NCBI RefSeq assembly: GCF_020536995.1
Contig: NW_026273363.1
Location: forward strand, 74,501-138,500
From: Dreissena polymorpha
Lineage: Eukaryota > Mollusca > Bivalvia > Myida > Dreissenidae
Length of the DNA stretch: 64,000 nt
Reading direction: 5' to 3'
In this document: positions 13,301-28,300 of the stretch, one piece after another
Numbering within the stretch: the stretch's first letter is position 1
Layout of the letters: each line of letters starts with the position of its first letter
The notes under the pieces: generated by a model
The model's input: the letters and a program-made list of their open reading frames with translations, nothing else
Told to the model about the DNA's origin: nothing
Database searches by the model: none
Made by a program: the position numbers and the translations under genes

Positions 13301-16300
13301 TTTCAAAAGGGCATTTGCAAAGGAAGTCATTATTTACTTTAAACAGGGCATTTACAAAGAAAGTCATTTCTTACTTTAAACAGGGCATTTACAATGAAGT
13401 CATTTCTTACTTTCAAAAGGGCATTTGCAAAGGAAGTCATTTCTTACTTAAAACAGGGCATTTGCAAAAGAATTCATTTCTTACTTTCAACAGGGCATTT
13501 GCAAAGAAAGTCATTTCTTACTTTAAACAGGGCATTTGCAAAAGAATTCATTTCTTACTTTCAAAAGAGCATTTGCAAAGGAAGTCATTTCTTACTTTAA
13601 ACAGGGCATTTACAAAGGAAGTCATTTCTTACTTTAAACAGGGCATTTGCAAAAGAATTCATTTCTTACTTTCAACAGGGCATTTGCAAAGGAAGTCATT
13701 TCTTACTTTCAACAGGGCATTTTCAAAGGAAATCATTGCTTACTTTCAACATGGCATTTACAAAGGAAATCATTGCTTACTTTCAACATGGCATTAACAA
13801 AGGAAATCATATCTAACATTGAACAAGGCATTCACAAAGGAAATCATATCTGACTTTCAACAGGGCATTCACAAATGAAGTCACATCTTACGTTCAACAG
13901 AGCATTTACAAAGGAAATCATTTCTTACTTTCAACAGAGTATTCACGAAGGAAATCATTTCTTACTTTAAACAGGGTATTCACAAGGGAAATCATACGTT
14001 ACTTTCAACAGGGCATTCACAAAGGAAATCATATCTTACTTTCAACATGGCTTTCACAAATTAAGTCATATCTTACTTTTAACGGGGCATTTACAAGGGA
14101 AATCATATCTGACTTTTATCAGAGCATTGACAAATGAAGTCATATATAACTTTTAACAGGGCATTCACATAGGAAATCATATGTAACTTTCAACAGGGTA
14201 TTCACAAATGAAGTCATATCTTACTTTCAACAGGGTATTTAAAGGGAAATCATATCTTACTTTCAACAGGGCATTCACAATGAAAATCACATCTTACTTT
14301 CAACAGGGCTTTTACAAAGGAAATCTTATCTTACTATCAACAGGACATTTACAAAGGAAATCATATTTTTCTTTCAACAGGGTATTTACAAAGGAATTAC
14401 CATAATGTCTTACTTTCAACAGGGTATTTACAAAGGAAATCATATCTGCTTTCAACCGGGCATAAACAAAGGAAATCATTTCTTACTTTCAAAAGGGCAT
14501 TTACAAAGGAAGTCATTTTTTACTTTCAACCGGGTATTATTAAACGAAATCATATCTTACTTTTAACGGGGCATTCACAAAGGAATTCATATCTTACTTT
14601 CAACACGGCGTTTAGAAAGAAACTCATATCTTACTTTCAACGGGGCATTCACAAAGGAAATCATATCTTTTTTCAACAGCGCATTAACAAAGGATGTCAT
14701 ATCTTACTTTCAACATGGCATTCACAAAGGAAATCATATCTTACTTTCAACAGGGCATTTACAAAGGTAATCATATCTTACTTTCAACAGGGCATTTACA
14801 AAGGTAAAAATATCTTACTTTTAACAGGGCATTTACAAAGGAAATCATATCTAAATTTCAACAGGGCATTAACAAAGGAAGTCATATCTTACTTTCAACA
14901 GGACATACGCAAAGGAAATCATATGTGACTTTCAACAGGGTATTCACAGAGAAAATATTGTCTTACTTTCAAAAAGGTATGTACACAGGAAATCATATCT
15001 TACTTTCAACAGGGCATTCACAACGGAAATCATATTTGACTTTCAACAGGGCATTCACAAAGGAAATATATTCTTACTTTCAACAGGACATGCACAAAGG
15101 AAATCATATCTTACTTTCAACAGAGCAGTTACAAGATGAATCATATCATACTTTCAACAGGGCATTTACAAAGGAAATCAGATCTGACTTTACACTGGGC
15201 ATTTTCAAAGAAAATCATATCTTACTTTCAACAAGGTATTTACAAAGGAAATCATATCTTACTTTCAACAAGGCATTAACAAAGGAAGTCATTTCTTACT
15301 TAAAACAAGGTATTTACAAAGGGAATCATATCTGTTTTCAACAGCGCATTAACAAAGGATGTCATATCTGATTTTCAACAGGGCATTCACAAAGGTAATC
15401 ATATTTGACTTTCAACAGGGAATTCACAGAGAAAATATTGTCTTACTTTCAAAAGGGTATGTACAAAGGAAATCACATCTTACTTTTAACGGGGCATTTA
15501 CAAAGATAATCATATCATACTTTCAACAGGGTATTTACAAATGTAGTTCTTTTCGAATTTGAACAGCGAATTTACAACGGTAGTAATTTCTTACTTTTAA
15601 AGGCCGTTTACCGGTTCTCCTTTCTAATTTTAGTGGCGCATTTACAAACGTTTTTTTTCTGACTTTCAACAGCACAGTTATAAAGGTAGTCCTTTAATAA
15701 ATTAGAACAAACGGAACCGTTGCTGACTTTAAACGTCGAAATAACAGCGGAACTCGTGTTTTATATATATATTTTTTTAGTGATCGTTTCAAACAAAACC
15801 GATATACTATTCGTACTTACCGTTTCAAGTGATCGATGAATTGATTGACGCTGCACGTGGAGAATTTGCTGTAGGTGTCGACGGTGCTCTCGTCAGGGTT
15901 GAACACGGAGGCGGACATTATGTTCCTTCCGGCAGGGCATTCTTCACTCGAATCGTGGTTAGCACCCAGTCTATGAAAAGTGTAAAATCATTTTGAGATC
16001 GCCGTGGCGTAGTGTATATGGTGTCCGCCTAGCGATCGCGAGGTTACGGGTTCGATCCCCACAGTGGGGGCGTTCTTTAGATACCCCACAAAGACTCCAA
16101 GTACTGATTCTAGTCACAGGAAACAGACTCGAGAGCGTTTCAAATGAGCCTTAAGCTTTCGATTCAATCGAGCTAAAATAAACAAGAGATGGGTTTGTCG
16201 GAAACACAATGCTCCTAATGCGCCGCTTTGATTTTGTTTTACCTTTGACCTTAAAGGATGACCTTGCCCTTGACCTTTCACCACTCAAAATGTGCGGCTC

Positions 16301-19300
16301 CATGAGATACACATGCATGCCAAATATGAAGTTGCTATCTTCAATATTGCAAAAGTGATGACAAAACTTGAAGATTTCTTAAAGTTTTTGACAGACGGAA
16401 TGACAGACAGACAGACCAAAAACAATATACCCCCTTTTTTAAAAGGGGGCATAAAAAGTTTAAACTTTATAATCACTTAAAATTTGTATTCGTCGTCATG
16501 AAATTTCGTGGTTTTCACAACAAGACTTTCGTGGACACGTAAATTCGGGGATTTATGATGTGGGAAATTTCGTCGGTCGTTTTACTGTGTTTGTATTAAC
16601 CCACGAAAACAACGAAAATTATTTTCCCACGAATAATAAATATTTTACAGTATATGATATGCATAATTATAATAGTTTGTGAAATACTCGATTTAATGAC
16701 CCTTGCTCTTGATACGTATTGAGTTAAATTGTACAGATACTTCTTCATTTTACAAAAAAAGTCATTCCGGTATTGGGTGAATTATTAATAACAATATTAA
16801 ATTTGGTTTAAAATGCATAAGTTCAGGATTCTAATTAAACATTTATTTTTATTTTATTTTGTTCAGTATGTATATCATGCATGTACGATGTGAATCTAAA
16901 TTTAGTTTTAGTGCGGATTCGTTCATACGACACAAAGAGACAATTTTGTTTCCTAACGAATACGAGTAAAAGTGTCGGCATCGGCTTTAACCAGCGCTAA
17001 CTTGCCTTTGCTGCATTTTAATGCAATAAGTCTTCAATGTATAATTTTTCTTGTCTATTGTGTGTTATTGTAACATATTTATATCAATATATTATAATTT
17101 AACACATATAAAAATTGTACATACTCACTTTTATGTACCTATATCACCAATATGAACAAAACTACTACTTGAGCATTACATTTCTGGAATAAAATGATTA
17201 ACGAATCTTTTCATTGTTCGACACAATGTTTAAGAATATATGAGTCTTGTTCTGAGAAAACTAGGCTCAATGCATGTGCGTAAAGTGTCGTCCCAGATAA
17301 GCCTGTGCAGTCCGCACAGGCTAATCAGGGACGACACTTTCCGCTTTTATGATTTTTTTTCGTTTCAAGGAAGTGTCTTCTTAATGAAAATTAAGACTAA
17401 TCGGAAAGTGTTGTCCCAGATTAGCCTGTGCGGACTGCACAGGCTAATCTGGGACGACACTTTAAGCATCAGAATTAAGCCCAGTTTTCTTATAGCGCGG
17501 CTCATATGTTTACACTTACGCGTGTCCCAGTTCATGTGAAGCCACCCAGGCCACGTTGCTGATTGTGAACTCGTTGATAGCGTACTTGTATTTACTCAGT
17601 GTGTTACTGCTGTCTACACAAACCGAACCGAGGAAGGCGTAACCTAGCAACCCTTCGCTTCCGTCCTGGTCAATGAGATCCAACCTACAATATTCAATTT
17701 GATTATGAAGTTAAACTGATTTTCATGGGACGAATATCTTAATTGAAGCTGCAATTTCCGACTTTTTGTCTTAACTGAAATATTAAATATTCGGCGTGGT
17801 CTTGTGCTTTGTGGAGGGGGGGGGGGGGGGGACCGGAGTACCCAGAGAAAACCCCACTAGTCCAGTATGGTGACCTCTAACCAAAAAGCATGCTGCCGGG
17901 CACGGGTATTGAGATCGGGTCACATAAGTGAAAAGCGCGTGTGCCAACCACGGCGCTAACCGGACATCCAGTATAACTTCAATGTTTCGCTGTTCAATTT
18001 CATGTTAAACATTCATAGAAGATTTTCATTTTTGTACTTGATTTTTATTTTTGTGTGTGTTTTCTTCAAGAAATAGATGATTGTTGACATATCTTAATGT
18101 TCTTTTACTTACATTTGATAATGCACATAAATAATCGGCCAATACAAAGTAGTTCCCTTTATGTTATATTTTTCATTGAGTGAAAATGAAGAATATATTC
18201 AACTTAACTATTTTAACATATAGAATATATGCCAACAAAACAGTATATACTAGTATTTCACTAAAAAGCATATAATAAAACATAATACAACAACAGGTCT
18301 TTTTTTCTAAGAGAAATATACAGGTCAAATGAAAACAATAATATAATGGAAATATATAAGTAAAACACGTACCCCGTTAGAGCCATGGCAAAGTCATGAT
18401 GGTTGGTTGTAAATTCACTGTTGAAGAACAATCTTAGCTCTTCGTCGGAGGCTGTACTACTTTGTAGACGACCACCGTCATTGTAGTTCGAAGCCCAGCG
18501 GAAATCATACCCGTACTGAAATTCAATTATGAAGATTATAGTATTATAACCCTGCTGAAAAATCATCAGCCTACATGGGGATCGAACCCTCGACCACCAA
18601 GTTTTTAGGCAGACGCTCGCTAGAAAAAATCTGGCAGAAATAGCACAGGGAATAACTTGCCTTCCCCTTATACGTCACCCGACTACTTTGTATTACCGAA
18701 TCCATTCAACCAAGTAACATAATTTTTATACACAATGCATAAATAATACTCGGTACTTAAGGACAAGTCAACCATTCAAAGATTTGCTAAAGATTTTAGC
18801 AAGCTATTCGTAATTGGTAATAGATAATTTTTGTATAAGCCCGTTTAAAAACGGGGCGTATTATTGCAACACCTGCGGCGGGCGGGCTGGCGGGCGGGTT
18901 TGCGGCGTCCAACAAAACGATGAATGCTCAATATTGCAAAAAGTTAAAATCGGATCATCATTAAAGTTGGTGATAACGTTTGTGGGAATTAAATCTCGGC
19001 CAAGTTCGATACTCAGCCAAATCGCATGGAATTTCGGAAGTATTGCCCTTGAATTAAAAAAAAACTGGCCAATGATCCTTTTCCTCTCTCTGTAACTAAA
19101 ATACATTTAATCATATCAACTCCAAACTTGCTTAAAGCCTCTTAAACACTCAAAATCAACGAAAATTTCGTAATATATTTCGTAAAATAAAGTTAACATA
19201 TAAATAATCAGACTTCATTGTAGCAATTGCCAAATATAAACGTAAGATGTGCTCTGGTAACATAGATTTAACACGATACAAAATGCTCTTTTTTATTATG

Positions 19301-22300
19301 TGTGGTACAATATATTAAACAACTATTCATTTACCAATTAAGTGTGCATGTGTCGTATGAATAGATATCTTTGCGGGAAATTAAATAAAAAGTGCATTTT
19401 ATATCTTGTTAAATTTATGATACCAGAGCACATCTAACTTGAGACTTGCACAATTATTTTAATTAACTTAAGATTCTTTTTTAAAACTGTGAAGACCTGG
19501 TTTCATGGCATTTGCATGTTTCTTGTAGGCAACGTTATTGAATGTACCATCAGTACTCAGGGTGCATGATCACGTGACTTTGTGTTGTTCACAATTGAAC
19601 GTTTATGGATGTAAACAAACACATCGGTAATTGTTGTTTTTCTTCAAATAACCCTCTAAAACAATTAAAATTTGGAATTTCAATTAGTGCATAAGACAGT
19701 TTTAAAGTTGCTTGTGGCAATATGAAATACGTCAGAATTACTTTATTTAATTAGCCTGTGTTCTTGGGAGAAATTTGATGTGTACAGCATTCATGTTCAC
19801 GTTTATTTTCTCTACCTGTAAACATTGTCACCTATTTCAGACGTATTTAAATATTTATTCTTAAATCTGAAGATATCGGCACAAACTGCAAGCAAAACTG
19901 TCTTTTATGCACTATAAATATTTGAAAATGTTTTTCAATCACTTGAGATATTTGCAAAAATAAAGTCCTTATCGATGTGTTTACATTCTGTCCAGTCCGT
20001 GTGTAAACTCCTGAAAACCCCGTTAATCCTGCACCCTGGTACTATAACAAATCGAAACATCCTGCACAGACCTATGTTATCACAACCGTTACACTGTCGT
20101 ATTTTGAGACAAGTTGGGACTCTGTTATAAGACATTACACATTTCAATGCAGTATTTGGTAAAAACTGTATCTTCATTCTAAAGTCTGTATGTAATGATT
20201 AGATAGTTAGACATTATTTGATAAGAAGGAGTTGTTTTGATTATCTCGAGCAAAACTTACGCCTGGGTAGACGATAGCCGCAGGATAAACGTATAGGTCA
20301 AGTTGACCGTCAGAAACCTCTTTGACAGACGCGTAGAAAACGTTCATCTAAAATATTTAATATTCATACATACACCGTGTAGTATTTGTATTATATATAC
20401 AACATGACAACAGATGTAAGTCACACATATGTCAGATCTCCCGTGGATGATTATGAAGCTAACATAAGATCAAATTAAAAGTCTACCAATTGAGATGCAT
20501 TCATATTTAATAAGCGAATCAAGGAATGAAAAATATTGTGTATGCAATTATATGGGATTTTCTAACATTTCCAATTTTAATAAAACCATCAAATGCTTAT
20601 AAAATTCAGTTTTATCAGTAATATCCTAGTGTCTACCTCGTTTACAAAAAGTACCACGAACAGATCAGCTTCCTTTTCGGCAGCCGCAGTATTGCCTCGA
20701 TGGCGATCGTAAAACCTGACAATTGTAAATAAGAACTTGTAACATCGAGACGAAAAAAAAAACGACACTGCATGTAGTAATATGTAGAAAATTGCGACAA
20801 TAAAAATATGGACCCCGAGTCATGACAAGTGTGAACCAGATGGGAATTAACCCATTTATGCCTAGCGTCCTGAAAAAGGACATTGCAAACAGCGTAGACC
20901 CAGATGAGACGCCGCATAATGCGGCGTCTCATCTGGATCTGCGCTGTTTGCTTAAAGGAATTTCTGTAAGAAATATAGAAAGAATATAAAAATAGAAAGA
21001 AATATACCAGACATCCCTAATTTTGGAAATAAATTGATCCAATTTAGAAGGATGGGAGAGTCCGCTAGGCATAAATGGGTTAATTGAACATAGTAAGTAG
21101 AGAATCGCAGTCAGATAGATAGACAAACAGACAGCCTGACCGACATACAGAAAAACAGACAAACAAACAGACAGACGAACAAATGGTCAAACAGACACGG
21201 AGACAAACAGTCACACAGACAATAGTCAAACAGACAAACAGACAGACCTCTTTTGTTATTCCAGTAGAGTCTTTATTTTTTATCGCTGGTATATATATGT
21301 TCATAATGGCATCACTGCGATTACCTCAATAAAAGTGAGTGCTACAAATGCAAGGGGCAGATTAATATGAGCCCCGCTCTGAAAAAAGGGTTTTAATGCA
21401 TGTGCGTAAATTGTCGTTCCAGATTAGCCTGTGCAGTCCGCACAGGCTGATCAGGGACGTCGCATTCCGCTTTTATAGCATTTTCCGTTTCAAATAGAGT
21501 ATGCACGATTTTGTCAATTATGTATGAATTCATATAAAATGTGTACAAACAACTTATTATACATTTATTTCAATATAAAATAAAATAAAAGTTAAGAAGA
21601 ACATGTGTCAAAAAATGCGGCATAAGCCAGACATTTAAATCTGAAATCGAAAAGGCTGTACAGCCGAATTCGCCAGCATGTATATCATGCATGAACGATG
21701 TGAATCTAAATTTAGTTTTAGTGCAGATTCGTTCATACGACACAAAGACACAATTTAGTTTCCTAACAAATACGAGTAACTTGTCTTTGCTGCATTTTAT
21801 GAAATTCGTCTTTAATGTATAATTTTTCTTGTCTATTTTGTGTTATTGTAACATATTTTTATCAATATATTACAATTTAACACATATAAAAACCTTGCAT
21901 ACTCACTTTAACGAAGTCTCGTCTGGACAAAAAAACAGTTTAGGCAAGAGGTGCCGTGGCTGATAAGCCTGCGCAGACTGCACAGGCTAATGTGAGACGA
22001 CACTTTATGCACATGCATTACACCCTCTTTGTACAGAGGAAGGCTCATTTGTTGTTAAATGAAAATTGCCTCATAAGGACCTATGCCCTATCAATAGGTA
22101 TCATGTGCCACTCATAAGGACCTATGTCCTATCAATAGGTATCATGTGCCACTCATAAGGACCTATGCCCTATCGATAGGTATCATGTGCCACTCATAAG
22201 GACCTTTGCCCTATCGATAGGTATCATGTGCCACTCATAAGGACCTATGCCCTATCGATAGGTATCATGTGCCACTCATAAGGACCTATGCCCTATCGAT

Positions 22301-25300
22301 AGGTATCATGTGCCACTCATAAGGACCTATGCCCTATCAATAGGTATCATGTGCCACTCATAAGGACCTATGCCCTATCAATAGGTATCATGTTCCACTC
22401 ATAAAGACCTATGCCCTATCAATAGGTATCATGTGCCACTCATAAGGACCTATGCCCTATCGATAGGTATCATGTGCCACTCATAAGGACCTATGCCCTA
22501 TCAATAGGTACCATGTGCCACTCATAAGGACCTATGCACTATCAATAGGTATCATGTTCCACTCATAAGGACATATGCCCTATCGATAGGTATCATGTGC
22601 CACTCATAAGGACCTATGCCCTATCAATAGGTATCATGTGCCACTCATAAGGACCTATGCCCTATCGATAGGTATCATGTTCCACTCATAAAGACCTATG
22701 CCCTATCAATAGGTATCATGTGCCACTCATAAGGACCTATGCCCTATCGATAGGTATCATGTGCCACTAATAAGGACCTATGCCCTATCGATAGGTATCA
22801 TGTGCCACTCATAAGGACCTATGCCCTATCGATAGGTATCATGTGCCACTCATAAGGACCTATGCCCTATCAATAGGTATCATGTGTCACTCGTAAGGAC
22901 CTATGCCCTATCAATAGGTATCATGTTCCACTCATAAGGACCTATGCCCTATCAATAGGTATCATGTGCCACTCATAAGGACCTATGCCCTATCAATAGC
23001 TATCATGTGTCACTCGTAAGGACCTATGCCCTATCAATAGGTATCATGTTCCACTCATAAGGACCTATGCCTTATCAATAGGTATCATGTTCCACTCATA
23101 AGGACCTATGTCCTATCAATAGGTATCATGTGCCACTCATAAGGACCTATGCCCTATCAATAGGTATCATGTGCCACTCATAAGGACCTATGCCCTATCA
23201 ATAGGTATCATGTGCCACTCATAAGGACCTATGCCCTATCAATAGGTATCATGTGCCACTCATAAGGACCTATGCCCTATCAATAGGTATCATGTGCCAC
23301 TCATAAGGACCTATGCCCTATCAATAGGTATCATGTGTCACTCATAAGGACCTATGCCCTATCAATAGGTATCATGTGCCACTCATAAGGACCTATGCCC
23401 TATCAATTGGTATCATGTGCCACTCATAAGGACCTATGCCCTATCAATAGGTATCATGTGTCACTCATAAGGACCTATGCCCTATCAATAGGTATCATGT
23501 GCCACTCATAAGGACCTATGCCCTATCAATAGGTATCATGTGCCACTCATAAGGACCTATGCCCTATCAATAGGTATCATGTGCCACTCATAAGGACCTA
23601 TGCCCTATCAATAGGTATCATGTGTCACTCATAAGGACCTATGCCCTATCAATAGGTATCATGTGCCACTCATAAGGACCTATGCCCTATCAATAGGTAT
23701 CATGTGCCACTCATAAGGACCTATGCCCTATCAATAGGTATCATGTGTCACTCATAAGGACCTATGCCCTATCGATAGGTATCATGTGCCACTAATAAGG
23801 ACCTATGCCCTATCGATAGGTATCATGTGCCACTCATAAGGACCTATGCCCTATCAATAGGTATCATGTTCCACTCATAAGGACCTATGCCCTATCGATA
23901 GGTATCATGTTCCACTCATAAAGACCTATGCCCTATCAATAGGTATCATGTTCCACTCATAAGGACCTATGCCCTATCAATAGGTATCATGTTCCACTCA
24001 TAAGGACATATGCCCTATCAATAGGTATCATGTTCCACTCATAAGGACCTATGCCCTATCAATAGGTATCATGTTCCACTCATAAGGACCTATGCCCTAT
24101 CAATAGGTATCATGTTCCACTCATAAGGACCTATGCCCTATCAATAGGTATCATGTTCCACTCATAAAGACCTTTGCCCTATCAATAGCTATCATGTGCC
24201 ACTCATAAGGACCTATGCCTTATCGATAGGTATCATGTGCCACTAATAAGGACCTATGCCCTATCAATAGGTATCATGTGCCACTCATAAGGACCTATGC
24301 CCTATCAATAGGTATCATGTTCCACTCATAAGGACCTATGCCCTATCAATAGGTATCATGTTCCACTCATAAGGACCTATGCCCTATCAATTGGTATCAT
24401 GTGCCACTCATAAGGACCTATGCCCTATCAATAGGTATCATGTGCCACTCATAAGGACCTATGCCCTATCAATAGGTATCATGTTCCACTCATAAGGACC
24501 TATGCCCTATCAATAGGTATCATGTTCCACTCATAAGGACCTATGCCCTATCAATTGGTATCATGTGCCACTCATAAGGACCTATGCCCTATCAATAGGT
24601 ATCATGTTCCACTCATAAGGACCTATGCCCTATCAATAGGTATCATGTGCCACTCATAAGGACCTATGCCCTATCAATAGGTATCATGTGCCAATTTACG
24701 TACTGTTTCATGAATGCAGCGTCCAGTGCAAATGCGACTTCAACGACCTTGAACCCCGGGGAAGGGTGAATGGAGCGACGGTCACGACCCAGTAAATCTG
24801 CTGTTTGATTCATATCAACGGAACTATTCGGTCTCACAACTATAACAAAACAGTACGTAACAGATGTTGACAAAGCAAATACTCAAAGGCTGTAATTTTG
24901 CTATAACTATTTTCAACTGTTTGTTACATTCTACAACCAGGATTCAATCGTAATATGATGTGTGAGTGTGAGCAAACAAGTGTTTCTTAGTTCAAGAATC
25001 TCAAACTGAATCTACTTAAGTTAAACATGTGTCATAAACTATTCCAATGCCATAACTTAGGTATCGTTTAAAAGACTTTGAGGCTAATCCGTGTAAAGTG
25101 TGGTTATTGATTAGCCTGTGCAAACTGTACAAGCTTATCTGGGACGACACTTTACGAATATGCATTAAGCCCAGTTTTCCCAGAACGAGGCTTATATTAT
25201 GTATAGTACCATCAGGTGGGTAACGGCATTCCAGGTGTCCTTCCGTGGTATCGTCGAAGCACACGGCTTCGTCTACTTCACCTCCGATGTAGCAGGACGT

Positions 25301-28300
25301 ACCATTGAAATGGAAAAGCCCGCTCTGAAAATAGACAATTTGCCGCCATTTCGTCATAAATAGGTAATTTTAATCACAGGCATTCGGCATTGGCTACTAC
25401 CCTTACCCACTTCTGCCCCTCCCCAGCTGCTTCTCCCTCCAAAACCCCTCAAAATTGTCCATTTATATCAACAAAACAAAAATGTAAGTCGAAAAATAAA
25501 TTGACTCACTTTTTAATATACGAAATATGAGCTCATGTTGGACAAGAAATATCTTTAAAAAAGATATACGGCGTAAATAGTTTAATGAATGAGATCAAGG
25601 ATAGCGAATGTCTTTTTCTGTGCAGTTCTTAGCTGCATCACACGCAGTACGGGATGTTACGGGGAGTTTTCGCGGCTTATTTTACATTATAACATATTGC
25701 TGGTCATAAACCTATAGATACAAAACAGAAAACCAAAAGAAGAATGGAAGTGAAATTTAAACATATGAGTCAACCGGCCACACGAGAAGTATCCGTATTT
25801 ATAGGCGCGTTCTTCGAACAAACCTGTTTTAGTGGTTTGTCGGGCATTGCTATTTGATTCGATTATTAACATTATCAATTATCATCGTGCTAATGCTTAA
25901 AGTGATATTATGGGCATTTTGCACTGTTGAATTGAGCTGAAAAGAATTAACAGGTCAAAAAAGTTAGTTAAAATGTGGTTACTGATTAATTATCTGCAAC
26001 TCACCTTGCTACCAGTTGTTTATAAAAATATATTTTATATTCGATATTCCTACGTGACCCACCCAGTCCTGTAAGCTGAAATGATCCGTAAAACAATTTC
26101 GTGTCTTTGTGTCGTATGAACAAATCTGCACTAAAACTAAATTTAGGTTTAACTCGTAAACGCATGATCAGTTGTCAAACGAAAGTACGGTTGATATTCA
26201 AATGCATTATTTTTCTCTTTCTGGTATATTGTTTTAGTATGATGATGCTGCATTAATTAATATAAGTGTATATGAAGTAGAAACATCAAAAATAATCAAC
26301 GGTTGCGATAGACACCTATAAACTGTTACATGCTCATAATATCACTTTAGTACATTAGGCAATATGGACGAATAATTATTGTTAAATTTATCAACAATAA
26401 TATTTATCATTGTATTGTTGAAAACACATTAAGAATCTATTATTTACATACCATAATTATATTGCTGAATATCTTCATTTAACATATTTCTGGTCTAAAG
26501 AAAATTCCAGGTCACCTAGTTCACGGATAGCGTCTTTATTATATAACGATTATTTTACTGGCCGCCAACTCCGGTGATGACCTGTATATAAACTCTGAAT
26601 ATCCGCGAATTGACCCGATATACCTCGCGGGTTGAAATGCAATGCTTTAAAGTGAGGCCTCGCTTCCATTGCTCTTTATACTTTTACATGTTAACATGTT
26701 GACAGGAATAAGGAAGTAAGTACTAAATATGAGAACATAGCCTTTTAAGTATAAACGCTCTTGCGCTGGTAATACTCTGAAAATAAAAGGTGTACGCACA
26801 AACTGTATTGATGTCGAGAATTGAGTGTAAAACTGTTCTATCTATTAAGCCTTTTCATTCGAGATAAAATTGTTTCATACAGTAAAACAGTGTTACAAAG
26901 ACGCGGATATGTTTCCAATGTTCTGGTGGTATACTCAAATCAGCCAATGGAATAAATGAAGTGTATTCATTCGTACCTAGCCGCGGGAAATTTTATTGGA
27001 ATTTTATTGGACATTTACAAAGGTCAGGCTAAGGTGAAAAGCTGGCTTAATGCAGCTTACGCCGAAAAAAGGTATGAATACCTTTATGAATTACGCTCAA
27101 CACCAGAGAAACAGAGTGAAATATATTTAGAATTATTCCATCGTAAATCCTCACAACGTGAACTTACGATATCGCAGTTCAACTGCCAATCATTTCCTGT
27201 ACTCGCTTCACATGCGAAAGATCCGTGTCCCTTTAGATCTGTATATATGCCGACCGTCTTTTCCTGCAAACAGATGTGCATTTTATAATTGCTTCGGATG
27301 GTGCGAACTATTCTAGTGACACATTTATGTTAAATAGAGTGTTTAAATTATTGAATTACAGTTTCTAGCCGAAGAAGGTAATATACTTATAATAATTAAA
27401 CAACGTTACGTTTAATATTTATGTAAAACTGATAAAACTCTTTGAAAAGTATGTAATACATGTGCGTTAAGTGTCGTCCCAGATTAACCTGTGCAGTCCG
27501 CACAGGCTAATCAGGGACGACACTTACCGCTTTTATGTTTCGTTTAAAGACAGTATCTTCACAGCAAAAATCCACCGGAACGCACAGGCTAATCTAGGAT
27601 GACACTTTACGCACGTGCATTAAACTCACCAGTTTATGACTTCCTTTGCAGGAATCCCTTGCTAAGTTTCCAATGACACTTTCCGGTACATTCATCTTGT
27701 AGCTCAACACGAGGTCCAGCTCGAACACTGGAAATCCTTCTATTTCAATTTCGTACAGCAGTGTTTCGGGTAGTATGTTGTTACGAAACTCCTTTCGTTC
27801 ACGCGATTGAAAGGAAAAGGGTTTTTCTTCACCTTGACAAAGTTTAGGTAAAAGAAGACGTACATGAATCTGCTCATAATTCCGTTATCGAAAATGGTTT
27901 AATCTATTGCATCACATTATTTTGTGAAATTTGAAAATACATAAAAGGATGCCTTATTTAATGCTTTGTCCAAATGGTAAGACAAATGCTATCCTCATAA
28001 AGAAAGAAAACGATGATACTAGCTTTCAAATTGCAAACATATACAGAACTATAAGCATATGCTTCTGGCTGCGGTATGTAACCTATGCATACATTATTCA
28101 TTCAGAAAGTAAATATATACTTCTTCGTGTATTAAAACAAAATTGGAATAACATGCAAAAACGGGTTCGGTTCTTGCCGAATAGCATTTAAAAAGATAAT
28201 TAAAAAAATGTTGCTACTTTACTCGCTACTTAACGTTTCCTAAGTATCATAATAATGTCAGTGTGCTAAAATCAGAATATTTAAAATTAAGATATCCTTC

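Noticed and set aside
10645-15700. Many overlapping frames of 60-160 codons with repeats such as LLSTGHLQRKS and YFQQGIYKG
   Set aside because: They are translations of the 37-bp minisatellite, which lacks stops in every plus-strand frame. They are in an intron, on the strand opposite to the gene, and have no start or domain logic.
16005-16080. A functional tRNA gene
   Set aside because: The A and B boxes are present, but the acceptor stem does not pair and a SINE-type body follows. Better read as a SINE.
22070-24692. Regular 41-bp repeats resembling a CRISPR array
   Set aside because: There are no unique spacers: the whole 41-bp unit repeats head to tail, and the context is a eukaryotic intron.
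26956-27288. 110-codon plus-strand frame in protease intron 2
   Set aside because: No recognisable domain, no repeat family and no splice partner. Its length is not remarkable for chance.
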